From: Brevundimonas poindexterae | Lineage (GTDB): Bacteria; Pseudomonadota; Alphaproteobacteria; Caulobacterales; Caulobacteraceae | Direction of reading: 5' to 3' | Length of the DNA: 64,000 nt | Assembly: GCF_020524625.1 (NCBI RefSeq) | Contig: NZ_JAIVLL010000002.1 | Location: 806,001-870,000, forward strand | Part shown: in pieces, positions 34,961 through 46,900 of the stretch | Layout of the letters: the number at the start of each line of letters is the position of its first letter | How positions within the stretch are numbered: position 1 is the first letter of the stretch | Position numbers and translations under genes: made by a program | Notes under the pieces: generated by a model | Database searches by the model: none | Seen by the model: only the letters and a program-made list of their open reading frames with translations | What the model was told of the DNA's origin: nothing

Positions 34961-34993
34961 TTCGCGGTTGCGAATAGATTTCGCTTATGCGAA
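34961..34993. promoter_or_regulatory. Twin palindromic operator between ahpC and oxyR
   Basis: Two perfect copies of TTCGC-N4-GCGAA (34961-34974 and 34980-34993) separated by TAGAT, centre-to-centre 19 bp. They lie 102 bp from the ahpC start and 39 bp from the oxyR start. Two tandem dyads in the promoter of a LysR-type regulator and its target fit OxyR tetramer binding, although the sequence differs from the E. coli consensus. Confidence 0.55.
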
Positions 34994-35031
34994 GGGCCGG
35001 TGTAGGAGGGGGTGTTCCAAGGAGACCGCCC

Positions 35032-35919
35032 GTGCTGCCCACCCTGCGCCAGCTGCAGTATCTGAAGCTTCTCGCCGAGCACGGCTCGTTCAGTCGCGCG
35101 GCCGAAGCCGCCCACGTCAGTCAGCCAGCCCTCAGTTCGGGCGTGCAGGAACTCGAGCGGATTCTGGGCGCCGCCGTGGTCGAGCGGACGCGGGGCCGGG
35201 TGCAGCTGACCGCAGTCGGGGCCGAGGCCGTGCGGCGGGCCGAGGATGTGCTGGCCCGCACCGAGGACCTGGTCGAGGCGGCCCGCAATGCCGGCAAGCC
35301 CCTGTCCGGCCGGTTCCGCCTCGGCGTCATCCCGACCGTCGCGCCCTTCCTGCTGCCCGCCAAGCTGCCGGGGCTGAAGGCGCGGTATCCGGCGCTGCGT
35401 CTGTTCATCCGCGAAGACCTGACCCCGCGTCTGGTGGCGGGGCTGAAGGCCGGCCAGCTGGACGCCGCCGTCATTGCCCTGCCCTACAACGCCCCGGGCA
35501 TCGACCACGCGCGCATCGGCGATGACGAAATTCTGGCCGCTGCCCCGGTCGGGCACCGGCTGGCCGGCTCGGGCCCCATTCCGCCCGGGTCTCTGGGTGC
35601 CGATGATCTGATCCTGCTGGAGGACGGCCATTGTCTGCGGGACCAGGCGCTGGCGGCCTTCGACATCGAGGCGCCGCGCGGCGAGGATGTGTTTGCCGCG
35701 ACCTCGCTCCACACCCTGGTCCAGATGGTGTCCTCGGGACTGGGCGTCAGCTTCCTGCCGGAAATGGCGGTCCGCGCCGGACTGGCCGACGATCCGGGCG
35801 TGGTGATCCGGCCGATCAGCGCCGAGGCGCCGCGGCGTGAGATCGTGGTGGCCTGGCGGACGGGCTCCAGCCGCGCAGCCGAAGCGCGCCTGCTGGCCGA
35901 GGCCCTGACCCTGGACTGA
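35032..35919 (+). CDS. oxyR: LysR-type peroxide regulator OxyR, single-cysteine form
   Basis: 295 residues from GTG 35032, which has AAGGAG seven bases upstream; residues upstream of it are not LysR-like. Winged helix-turn-helix at the N terminus (HGSFSRAAEAAHVSQPALSS), then the effector domain. The redox segment LLEDGHCLRDQALAAF keeps Cys201 (E. coli Cys199) but has Phe210 where Cys208 is expected, and no other Cys exists in the protein. Divergent from ahpC, whose expression it presumably controls. Confidence 0.92.
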   Translation: MLPTLRQLQYLKLLAEHGSFSRAAEAAHVSQPALSSGVQELERILGAAVVERTRGRVQLTAVGAEAVRRAEDVLARTEDLVEAARNAGKPLSGRFRLGVIPTVAPFLLPAKLPGLKARYPALRLFIREDLTPRLVAGLKAGQLDAAVIALPYNAPGIDHARIGDDEILAAAPVGHRLAGSGPIPPGSLGADDLILLEDGHCLRDQALAAFDIEAPRGEDVFAATSLHTLVQMVSSGLGVSFLPEMAVRAGLADDPGVVIRPISAEAPRREIVVAWRTGSSRAAEARLLAEALTLD

Positions 35920-36020
35920 GGAGCGGCACGTCGCCGCCTTCATTGCTGAAAATACATTAGGCGCTGACGAAAAGCCGGGTCATGACGCGGTTCAGGTCTT
36001 CCATAACCCCGGTCCCTGAA

Positions 36021-36551
36021 ATGATCCGCCCCGCCCTTTTCTCCGTCGCGGCCTTCGCCGTTCTGGCCACCGCCGCCTGCGCCCCCGTCATCGAGGGGGG
36101 CCCGCCGCTCGACCTGCCGCCCGGTCTGGCCGAGACCGCCTCGATCGGCACCATCACCCTGTCCACCGGCTGGCTCCAGGCCGAGGATGACGTCGGCGAG
36201 ACCTTCATGGAGGAGGTCGGCGAGGAAATGCGCACCTGCGCGTATGGCACCTGGCCGCTCGATCTGCGCCTGCATATCGAGGATATCGACCGCGAAGGCC
36301 GTCTGACGATGGCGGTGCGGGGGCACGGCACCCACTATGCGCGTGGCACGGCCGAGCTGGTCGATCCGCGCTCGGGCACCGTCGTCGGCCGCTACCCGCT
36401 GGAGGTCGAGGTGGACGCCGGCGGACGCGTGGCGGGCCTTTTCGGCGACCGCCAGATGATCGTGGCCGAGGCCTTCGGTCGCGCGCTCTGCGACGCCGCC
36501 TTCTCGCGCAATCCGCGCCGCCCGGGTCCGCACAACGCCACACGCGGCTGA
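36021..36551 (+). CDS. Putative lipoprotein of unknown function
   Basis: 176 residues from the ATG at 36021 (MIRPALFSVAAFAVLATAAC), giving a signal peptide with a lipobox ending at Cys20; an ATG 39 bp upstream is possible but gives a poorer signal. The mature domain shows ASIGTITLSTGWLQAEDDVG and GRALCDAAFSRNPRRPG. No named family recognised. It follows oxyR by 100 bp on the same strand. Confidence 0.65.
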   Translation: MIRPALFSVAAFAVLATAACAPVIEGGPPLDLPPGLAETASIGTITLSTGWLQAEDDVGETFMEEVGEEMRTCAYGTWPLDLRLHIEDIDREGRLTMAVRGHGTHYARGTAELVDPRSGTVVGRYPLEVEVDAGGRVAGLFGDRQMIVAEAFGRALCDAAFSRNPRRPGPHNATRG

Positions 36552-36591
36552 TCAGCGGGCCCCGCGTTTCCCCGACAGGGGGCTTTGCGGT

Positions 36592-37191
36592 TCAGTCGAC
36601 GACGGGAGGGCTCGGCGGTCCTGCAGGATCGCCAAAGGCATTCCTGCGCGGCTGACCGGGCAGGATGAGCAAAATGACGAGCCCGGCCAACGAGGCCATA
36701 TAGATCAGATTGTTCAGGAAGATCAGGATGAACAGGCGCTCGTCGAAGTCAGGCAAGTCAAGGGCGCCCATCAACCTCTGCATGCCGATCAGTCCGGTCA
36801 CCAGAAAGACGACCGGAACCGATCCGATGAAGCCGGACAGGCCGCGGTCATGCAGCCTTCGCGTGACCGCCGCCGCCAGCAGACCGATCAGCAGCGCGGC
36901 GCCCGCGCCGAGGGCCAGGAAGAAGTTCGAGAAGTCGGGCGTGAACCCGGCGCCGGGTTCGATCTGCACGGAGTAGTGGGTCGGCGACTGCGTGACGTGC
37001 ACCGAGTCGGGGTTTTGCTGTGCGGCGAGAAGGGCTTGCTCAAACAGCGGCTCCATGGCCATCGCCACGCCGAAGCCCATCACGGCAAAACCGATAACGA
37101 AAGCGACGGCCGCATAGGGCCAGAACTGGCCGGGGCTGTCCCGACCGCCGAACCGGAACAGGTTCATGAAACCGCGACTGATGGCGCGCAT
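36592..37191 (-). CDS. DUF805 family membrane protein
   Basis: 199 residues, four hydrophobic segments. DUF805 marks: FRFGGRDSPGQFWPYAAVAF, the intramembrane-turn RRLHDRGLSGF, and the C-terminal ILLILPGQPRRNAFGDP. A periplasmic loop of about 40 residues separates the first two helices. ATG 37191 has GGAGGG six bases upstream. Family function unknown. Downstream of acnA, but separated by a strong terminator. Confidence 0.85.
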   Translation of the reverse strand: MRAISRGFMNLFRFGGRDSPGQFWPYAAVAFVIGFAVMGFGVAMAMEPLFEQALLAAQQNPDSVHVTQSPTHYSVQIEPGAGFTPDFSNFFLALGAGAALLIGLLAAAVTRRLHDRGLSGFIGSVPVVFLVTGLIGMQRLMGALDLPDFDERLFILIFLNNLIYMASLAGLVILLILPGQPRRNAFGDPAGPPSPPVVD

Positions 37192-37238
37192 GGATTGCCC
37201 TCCCTGGAAGCGGAAACCCTGGCCGGGATTCCGCCACG

Positions 37239-37266
37239 AAAAAAGGGGCGCGATCGCTCGCGCCCC
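37239..37266 (-). terminator. Rho-independent terminator of acnA
   Basis: On the minus strand GGGGCGCG, 6-nt loop, CGCGCCCC and then TTTTTT (plus-strand stem 37245-37252/37259-37266, A-run 37239-37244). It begins 21 bp after the acnA stop. Confidence 0.85.
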
Positions 37267-37287
37267 TCTTGATCGATCAGGCGGGAC

Positions 37288-39990
<2,703 letters not shown>

Positions 39991-40190
39991 GGAGAGCTTC
40001 CTCTGGCAAAGGCCGCCCGGACATCCGGTTGCGCGATCGCGCGACAGACGCAGGGGCACACAGGTCCCCGGCGCGCGCGGCGAAAGCCTGCTGCGGCCAT
40101 GGCGGATATAGTCCGCGCCCGGGCCGTCGTCCATGTATCCCTGTCAGCGTCATGGACATTGAGAGCCGCTCGCAACACGGCGTCCGGCCA

Positions 40191-40808
40191 ATGATCACCC
40201 TTTCCCTCAAGGACCTTGCCGTCCGGCGCGGTGACCGCACCCTGTTCGAGGGGCTGGATCTGGATGTGGCACCGGGCGAGGCCGTGTCCCTGACCGGGGC
40301 CAATGGCGCGGGGAAAAGCAGTCTGTTGCGGGTCGTGGCCGGCCTGCTTGCCCCCGTGGCCGGAGCGGTGCGGTTCGAAGAGGGCGGACAGGCGCTTGAA
40401 CCGGCCGAGGCCCGGGCCCGGCATCTGCACCTGCTGGGCCATCAGGACGGGTTCCGCTCGGGCCGGACGGCTGCGGACGAGCTCGCGTTCCAGGTCGGCT
40501 GGTGTGGCGGCACGGTGGAAGCCATGGAGGCGGCGGTTCGCCGACTCGCGCTCGGAGCCCTGCTGCCGCTCGAGGTGCGACGCCTGTCGGCCGGACAGAG
40601 ACGGCGCCTCGCCCTGGCACGCCTGCTGGCCGCGCCCCGTCCGGTCTGGCTGCTGGACGAGCCACTGTCGCCACTGGATTCTCACTGGCGCGCCGAGGTC
40701 GGCCAGATCCTTCAGGCCCATCTCGAGGGGGGCGGCATGGTGCTGGCCGCCGTGCACGATCCCCTGCCGATCCCGGCGCGGACCTGCCCGGTCGGAGGGG
40801 CCGCATGA
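40191..40808 (+). CDS. ccmA: Heme exporter ATPase CcmA
   Basis: ATPase of the CcmABCD heme-handling complex in cytochrome c maturation system I. 205 residues from the ATG at 40191 (an ATG at 40152 is possible). Walker [12 protein letters not shown], signature [14 protein letters not shown], Walker [13 protein letters not shown], and HD switch. First of ccmABCDG; the following gene overlaps its stop by 4 bp. Divergent from acnA with a 200-bp gap. Confidence 0.93.
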   Translation: MITLSLKDLAVRRGDRTLFEGLDLDVAPGEAVSLTGANGAGKSSLLRVVAGLLAPVAGAVRFEEGGQALEPAEARARHLHLLGHQDGFRSGRTAADELAFQVGWCGGTVEAMEAAVRRLALGALLPLEVRRLSAGQRRRLALARLLAAPRPVWLLDEPLSPLDSHWRAEVGQILQAHLEGGGMVLAAVHDPLPIPARTCPVGGAA

Positions 40809-41470
40809 ACGGCGCCGGGCTTCTTTTGCGGCGCGAGATGGCCCTGGCCTGGAACGGGGGTGGGGGTCCGTTGCTGGCCTGTGGCTTCCTGCTCAGCCTT
40901 GCCGTCATCGTCCCTCTGGGTGCCGGGCCGCAGCTGGATCAACTGGCCAACCTCGCGCCCGGACTGGTCTGGCTGGCGCTGTCGCTCGCCAGTCTGCTGA
41001 CCCTCGAGCGCCTGTTCGAGCGCGATTTCGAGGACGGGACGCTTGATCTTCTGGCGATGGGGCCGCTGGCGGACGAAGCCGTGGTGGGGGTCAAGGTCCT
41101 CGCCCACTGGCTGACCATCGGCCTGCCGCTCGCGCTCATGACGCTGCCGGTCGGCATCAGCCTCGGCCTCGCCCCTGACCAGCTGCCGCTGCTGGCCGTG
41201 ACGGCCGCCCTTGGGGCGCTGGCCTTCTCCTTTACCGGCGGATTGGGAGCGGCGCTCGCCATCGGGGCGCGCAAGGGCGGCCTGCTGATCGCCGTCATCG
41301 TCCTGCCCCTGTTCCTGCCCCCGGTGATCTTCGGGGCGGGTGCGCTGGTCGCCCAGGCGGACGGCCGCTCGCCCGGCCCTGCGCTGGCGCTGCTGGCGGC
41401 CTGCGTTCTGGTGGCCGGGGTGGTGGGGGTGCTGGCCGGAGCCGCAGGCCTGAGGGGCAGCCGGACATGA
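40805..41470 (+). CDS. ccmB: Heme exporter permease CcmB
   Basis: Six-helix membrane partner of CcmA. 221 residues; the ATG at 40805 overlaps the ccmA stop (ATGA). Conserved segments: [19 protein letters not shown] near residue 75 and [16 protein letters not shown] near 160, both typical of CcmB. Followed by 71 bp before ccmC. Confidence 0.93.
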   Translation: MNGAGLLLRREMALAWNGGGGPLLACGFLLSLAVIVPLGAGPQLDQLANLAPGLVWLALSLASLLTLERLFERDFEDGTLDLLAMGPLADEAVVGVKVLAHWLTIGLPLALMTLPVGISLGLAPDQLPLLAVTAALGALAFSFTGGLGAALAIGARKGGLLIAVIVLPLFLPPVIFGAGALVAQADGRSPGPALALLAACVLVAGVVGVLAGAAGLRGSRT

Positions 41471-41541
41471 ACCGGACCGCGCGGACCGGCGCGACATGCA
41501 GGCCGCTTGCCGCCTCCCGGTCAGGGGGGTAAGCCGCGCCC

Positions 41542-42270
41542 ATGTTCGGTCTGGCCAATCCCGACACCTTTGCCCGCGTCACCCGACCGCTGATCGCCCC
41601 GCTTTGGGTCATCGCGGCCGGACTGCTGATCACGGGCGCCGTCTGGGCCTTCCGCGTGCCCGAGGATGCCCTCCAGGGCGACACCGTCCGCATCCTGTTC
41701 ATCCATGTGCCGGCGGCCAGTCTGGGGCTCGCGGTCTATGGCGCGCTGGGCCTCAGCTGCCTGTTCTATCTGATCTTCCGGCACTCGCTGGCCGATGCGG
41801 CGGCGCGGGCCGCTGTGCTGCCGGGTGCGGCCTATACCGGTCTGGCCCTGATCACCGGCGCCCTGTGGGGCCAGCCCATGTGGGGCACCTGGTGGGTCTG
41901 GGATGCGCGCCTGACCTCCATGCTCGTGCTGTTCCTGCTCTATATCGCCTATGCGGTCCTGCGCGGGGCCTTCGACGACGAGGGGCGCGCCGCCCGCGCC
42001 GCCTCGGTGCTGGGTCTGGTCGGCCTGATCAATCTGCCGATCGTGAAATTCTCGGTCGACTGGTGGAACACCCTGCATCAGCCGGCGTCGCTGTTGCGGG
42101 CCGGGGGCACCAGTCTGGACCCCGCCTATCTGTGGCCGCTGCTGATCATGATGGCCGCCTATTTCGCCCTGTTCCTGGCGATCTGGCTGACCACCCTGCA
42201 TACCGAGATCATGCGACGCCGCGTGCTGGCGATGCGCGCCCGTCAGGCCCGGGAGGACCGCCATGTTTGA
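41542..42270 (+). CDS. ccmC: Heme-handling protein CcmC
   Basis: Six-helix protein that binds heme through two periplasmic His and a Trp-rich loop and passes it to CcmE. 242 residues: FIHVPAASLGL with the first His, the WGTWWVWDARLTS Trp-rich signature, and WWNTLHQPAS with the second His. Ends in a basic cytoplasmic tail. Start ATG 41542. Confidence 0.94.
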   Translation: MFGLANPDTFARVTRPLIAPLWVIAAGLLITGAVWAFRVPEDALQGDTVRILFIHVPAASLGLAVYGALGLSCLFYLIFRHSLADAAARAAVLPGAAYTGLALITGALWGQPMWGTWWVWDARLTSMLVLFLLYIAYAVLRGAFDDEGRAARAASVLGLVGLINLPIVKFSVDWWNTLHQPASLLRAGGTSLDPAYLWPLLIMMAAYFALFLAIWLTTLHTEIMRRRVLAMRARQAREDRHV

Positions 42271-42415
42271 TCTGGATATGGGCCGCTATGTCGCCTTCGT
42301 CTGGCCGGCGTGGGGCATCACGGTCGTGGTGCTGGGCGCGGTCGTGGCCCGCTGTGTGGCTGAGGCCCGGCGCTGGCGGCGCGAGCTGGATCGGGTCAAG
42401 GGGCCGGACCAATGA
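42263..42415 (+). CDS. ccmD: Heme exporter accessory protein CcmD
   Basis: 50 residues: one membrane helix (YVAFVWPAWGITVVVLGAVV) flanked by a basic cytoplasmic tail (EARRWRRELDRVK), the standard CcmD form. ATG 42263 overlaps the end of ccmC by 8 bp, and its stop overlaps ccmG by 4 bp, so it sits in a tightly coupled array. Stabilises CcmABC and aids holo-CcmE release. Confidence 0.85.
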   Translation: MFDLDMGRYVAFVWPAWGITVVVLGAVVARCVAEARRWRRELDRVKGPDQ

Positions 42416-42963
42416 AGCGCTGGCTGGCTGTACTTCCGTTGGTGGTGCTGCTGGGACTGGCGGTCCTGTTCGGCGTCTGGGCGCTCAACCGGGACCCGGC
42501 CTACAAGCCCGATGCCCTGGTGGGCCAGCCGGTGCCGGAAACCGTCCTACCCATGCTGACCGGGGCGGTTGCGGGGCCCGGTCAGGTCGATCTCAAGACC
42601 GCCGGCGTCGGGCGGCCCATGCTGATCAATCTGTTCGCGTCCTGGTGCGGGCCCTGCCGTATCGAGCACCCCGCCCTGATGGCGCTCAAGGATCAGGGGA
42701 TCGCCATTGTGGGTATCGCCTACAAGGATGAGCCCGCCGCCACGCGCGCCTTCCTCGACGAACTGGGCGATCCCTTTGCCATGGTGCTGGTGGACGCTGA
42801 GGGCCGTGCCGGGCTGGAGCTGGGCATCGCCGGCGTGCCCGAGACCTATGCGGTCGACCCCTATGGCCGGATTGTCGCCAAGCACACGGGGCCCCTGACC
42901 GATGCGGCCGACGTGCGCCGTCTGGTTGACGCCCTCAACGCCCCGGCCGAGCGCCCGCGTTAA
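42412..42963 (+). CDS. ccmG: Periplasmic thiol:disulfide reductase CcmG/DsbE
   Basis: Keeps apocytochrome c Cys residues reduced. 183 residues: N-terminal membrane anchor (LAVLPLVVLLGLAVLFGVWA), thioredoxin domain with WCGPC (Cys79, Cys82) and cis-Pro in AGVPETYAVDPYG. The ATG overlaps the ccmD stop (ATGA). ccmE, ccmF and ccmH are absent from the window, so the pathway is split between loci. Confidence 0.94.
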   Translation: MKRWLAVLPLVVLLGLAVLFGVWALNRDPAYKPDALVGQPVPETVLPMLTGAVAGPGQVDLKTAGVGRPMLINLFASWCGPCRIEHPALMALKDQGIAIVGIAYKDEPAATRAFLDELGDPFAMVLVDAEGRAGLELGIAGVPETYAVDPYGRIVAKHTGPLTDAADVRRLVDALNAPAERPR

Positions 42964-42997
42964 CGACTTATATACCGCGTCTGTTAAGGTATCGGGG

Positions 42998-43243
42998 ATG
43001 AGCGAGATTCGCCCCTTCCTGCCTGCCCCGCTGAACGGTCCGACCCAGTCGGCGCCGACCCCGGCCTCGCGTCAGGCCCAGGCGGCCTTTTTCCGGGCGG
43101 CGCTGGCCGGAGCCGAGGCGACGGCCCCCCCGAAGGCCCTCACTGTCACGCAGACGCCGGTGAGCACGCAGGGCGCACAAGGCGAGGCGCAGGCGGCGGA
43201 TCGCCCCCTGCGCCCCGGCAGCTATCTGGATATCCGGGTCTAG
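42998..43243 (+). CDS. Small conserved hypothetical protein after ccmG
   Basis: 81 residues from the ATG at 42998. Ala/Pro/Gln-rich low-complexity body (PTPASRQAQAAFFRAALAGA) with a C-terminal RPGSYLDIRV. No family recognised; similar short proteins ending in PGS-x-x-DIRV occur in alphaproteobacteria. It follows ccmG by 34 bp and may be part of that transcript. AT-rich spacer (TTATATA) before it could hold its own promoter. Confidence 0.6.
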   Translation: MSEIRPFLPAPLNGPTQSAPTPASRQAQAAFFRAALAGAEATAPPKALTVTQTPVSTQGAQGEAQAADRPLRPGSYLDIRV

Positions 43244-43250
43244 CCCCGGC

Positions 43251-43613
43251 CTAGCGTTGCACCCAGCGACCGTCGGCAGTGCGGTACCACTGGCCCGAGG
43301 TGATGCGCGGAAGCAGCTGGTTTTCGAACATCACCGCACCGGCAACGGCCGTGGTTGTGCCCGCTTCGGCCGCGCTGCGGGCATAGGCCTGACGGCGGCC
43401 CTGGTTGATCACCTCGACGGCCTCGGTCAGGGCGGCACTCGACGACGCCACCCGGAAGCCGAGATAGCCGTCGGACTGTTCGCCGACGATGCCCTCGGCC
43501 TTGGCGCGGTCGACCATGGCCTTTTGTTCAGCCGACTGGGCGAAGACGCTGGTCGCGGCGACGCCGAGGGCGGCGACAGCGGCGGCGATGACGAAGAGTT
43601 TGCGGAAAGACAT
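43251..43613 (-). CDS. ydbL: YdbL family (DUF1318) periplasmic protein
   Basis: 120 residues from the ATG at 43613; upstream in-frame ATGs at 43619 and 43640 are possible, but AAGGG is best placed for 43613. Signal peptide MSFRKLFVIAAAVAALGVAA then TSVFAQ. The mature domain AKAEGIVGEQSDGYLGFRVA is the DUF1318 signature. Last gene of ydbH-ynbE-ydbL; in E. coli YdbL is thought to modulate assembly of the YdbH-YnbE bridge. Confidence 0.85.
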   Translation of the reverse strand: MSFRKLFVIAAAVAALGVAATSVFAQSAEQKAMVDRAKAEGIVGEQSDGYLGFRVASSSAALTEAVEVINQGRRQAYARSAAEAGTTTAVAGAVMFENQLLPRITSGQWYRTADGRWVQR

Positions 43614-43639
43614 GGTCATACCCTTCAGGGTTTCGATCA

Positions 43640-43837
43640 TCAGAACAGGTTGGGGTTTTCGACCAGGAGCTGCTGCAGCTCCCGATCCAGACGGACCCGC
43701 ACATCGGCATCGAGCTTGGCGTAGATCTCGATCGGCGCGACTTCCAGCCGGACCGTCGGCGTGCAGGCGCCCAGCGACAGGACCGTGGCGGCCATGACAA
43801 GGGCGGGCGCAAGGCGGAGGGGCGAAGGTGGCCTCAT
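43640..43837 (-). CDS. ynbE: YnbE-type small lipoprotein
   Basis: 65 residues from the ATG at 43837; signal peptide ending in the lipobox LSLGAC (Cys25). Mature part TPTVRLEVAPIEIYAKLDAD, then RVRLDRELQQLL, matches YnbE. It is an outer-membrane lipoprotein that continues the beta-sheet of YdbH, completing a hydrophobic conduit across the periplasm. Gap of 88 bp from ydbH and 26 bp to ydbL. Confidence 0.85.
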   Translation of the reverse strand: MRPPSPLRLAPALVMAATVLSLGACTPTVRLEVAPIEIYAKLDADVRVRLDRELQQLLVENPNLF

Positions 43838-43925
43838 ATCCGGAAGTCTCCTCAATTCGATGCGGCCATACAGCGCCCGCGGGGGTGAACAGGGTCTGAA
43901 CGCACAAGTCGGCGCATGGTGCAGG

Positions 43926-46900
43926 TCATTCGGATGCCGGCGGGTCGGCTTCGCCGCGCCGGGCGCGGTTCAGCGCCAGAATGTCCGAAATGATCTGGTC
44001 CAGATTGAAGGTGGTGTCGAGCGTCAGGTTGATGCCGGTGTCGGACGGCAGCTCCAGCTCCTGACCCAGGAAGTCGCGGCGGATCAGGTCCATCCAGCCC
44101 AGCCGCAGCTCCTGCCGTTCGGGTGGATCGTGCCGTCCCCTGATCCGGAACAGCACGCCGATCCGGCCCTCGTCCAGACTGTCGACACGGGCGGTCAGGG
44201 TGTCGAACGCCAGATACTCCATCGCCTGATAGGCCAGGTCCTCGACCGTATTGGGGGGTACGTCCTCGCCACCGCCGCCGGCCTCAAGGCCGGACAGGGC
44301 CTCGCGCTGGATCGACAGGCGCCCGGGCTGAATGGCGTCAAGCGTGCCGCCTGATATGCGGATCTGGCCGTCCGGACTGCGCACGAACGGCACGCGGCCC
44401 GAAACGACGGCATCCAGCTGGACCTTGTCGCCAAAGCCCGCGCCCGCCACCAGATCGCCCAGCTGCAGGCGCTCGACGCGGATGGTGCCGCTCCAGGCGA
44501 CGGCTGGATCCAGCGGAATGTCGAACGGTTCGACCGTGACCCGGCCTTCGCCCACCGACAGCGTAGCGCCTGAAACGGTCAGGGCCGCCTTGTCGAGGGT
44601 GAAGGTGGCGCCGAGATCGGACACGCCGCCGGCCACTTCCAGGGATTGCGCCGTCAACGACTGGTCCGGTGCCGTCGTCAGCGGGGCAAGGCTGGTGAAT
44701 TCGATCGTGCCTTCGACCCCCTCGACCCGCCCGGCGGGGCTGGAGAAGCCCAGATTGTCGAGCGTGAGGCGTCCGGTGCTGGTGCCGTCCTCTTCCGTCC
44801 AGGCGATGCGCCCGTCGAACCGCGCGGTCCCGGTGACCGGTTCACCCAGCACATCGGCGCCCATGGGGGTCAGGTCCGAGGGCTGAAGGCCCCCTTCGGC
44901 GAACACCAGATCGCCGGTCGCAATGTCCACGCCACCAATTCCGGTGGTCCCGTCGTGGGCAAGGTCGAGCGTTGCGACGACGGTCGACGCGCGCGACAGG
45001 GTGAAGTCCCCGGTCCAGGACTCGCCCCGCATATGGGCCTCGCCCCGGGCGGTGACCGGGTTGAAGCGGATCGGCCGGGTGGCATCGACGACCTCGGCGT
45101 CGGCCACGATCAGATCCAGCGACATGCCGGACGGGCGGCCGGTGGCCACCAGTCCGCCGGACAGGTCCTCGACCTCCAGCGCGAGGAAGGGCGCGCTGCC
45201 CGAGCCGTCTGCCAGCCGCCCGTCGACCCGCCAGTCGCCATTGGCGATCCGCACCAGAGGCGCGCGCCCGGTCGGGCACAGGCCAGTATTGAGGTCGGTG
45301 ACGTCATTCTCACCCAGTTCGAGCCGTTCCGCCGTGACGCCGAGACACTGGGTCGTGGAGATGCTGACCACGCCATTGTCGTTCCGCAGGCGACCCCCGC
45401 CCTGGACGCTCAGGCCGCGGCCCAGCCCGAAATCCAGCGCGGCGCGGCCGTTGAAGTCGGCCGAGAATCCGCCGGGCTCCAGCGTCCAGCGCGGGATGGC
45501 CAGGTCCGCCTCGGGCAGGCCCCCGCCGCGCGTGGCGGTGATGCGAAACTGGCCGCCCGGCGCCTGTCCGTCTCTCAGCGAAAGGACGGGCGCGCTGGTC
45601 GGTGCAATCGTCAGGGCGCCACCGCTGCGGGGGCGCAGGACCGCCGCCTGGGTCAGGTCCAGCCGACCGCCGCCGCTCCCTGAGCGATAGGTAAAGGCCG
45701 GCGCCACAAGACTGAAATCGCCGAGCGCCGCCTTCATCGCGGCCAGCTCGGGCACGTCGTCGGCTGCGGGCTGCCCCAGCAGGGGCCAGCGCCCGCCGCG
45801 GGCCTCCAGCCGCCCGGCCAGCGTCAAACCGGCGTCGGATATGAGGTCCAGATCGACCCGGCCCGAAGTGTTTGTCAGCACGAGATCGCCTGACGACAGG
45901 CGGTCGGCCGAAACCGACCACGGGCCGGTGACCTCGAAGCGTCCGTCCTGACCCCCGGCCTCCAGCCGCGCTGTCTCGAGGGTGATCCCTTGTCCGGCAA
46001 AGGCTTCGGCGGCGGCCCGGTCCATGTGGACCCGTACCGGGCCGGACAGGCTCCAGCGCGGCGAGGTGCCGGACAGATCAAGGCGGAGGGCGGCCGCGTC
46101 GAGGGTGGTCGAGACGGCGCGCGCGTCCACACCGGCGACCTGTACGCGCTGGCCATCCAGCCGACCGTCGACCTGCCCATCGAAGACCGGGCGGGTCAGA
46201 ACGCCGGCGAACTGACCCCGGCCGGCGAGGCGGGCCGAGAGCGTCTGACCGGAGGTCGTACCGGTCCGACCCGCGTCGGCCTTGAGATCCAGATCGATCT
46301 GACCGGGGCCGTCCAGCCTCAGCGGCGTTCCGGTGGGGTAGGGCAGGGTGGCATTGAGCGTCAGGACCGCGTCACGCACATCCCGGTCGGGCGCGGTCAT
46401 GGCGTCTGCACGCGCGGCCAGCTTCAGGGTACTGCGGTCGCCCTCGGTGATCAGGTCGAGCGTGGCGGTCAGGCCCTGGATGGACTGGTCGTCCAGCGCC
46501 AGCGAGGCCTTGGGCACCTCGGCCGTCAGCCGCTTTAGACGCCCGTCCTCGATGCGCGCGTCCGCCAGAATGCCGACCGGGCCCCAGTCAGTGGTCAGGC
46601 GCACCTGACCCTGTTCCACCAGGATGAGGGGCGAGGCTGCCTCGGGCTGGGTCGGTCGACCGGTAAACCGCTCGATCAGCGGATCGAGACTGCCAAAGCT
46701 GAAGCGACCCTCCCGCCAGGTGCCGCGCAGCGTGGGGCCGACCAGGCGAATTCGGCTGGGGCGAGCCCCCAGACCCGAGGCGGACCACGGCGCGGTCAGG
46801 CTGTAGTCGACCTCGACCCGCTCAGCCAAAAAGTCGGGATTGTCCGGATCGCCGATGCGGACGCGGCCGATAAAGCCATCCAGTTCGAAACGCTCGACCT

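Noticed and set aside
36555..36585. Possible terminator after the 36.0-kb lipoprotein gene (GCGGGCCCCGCG then TTT)
   Set aside because: The loop would be too short for the full stem and the T-run is only three bases.
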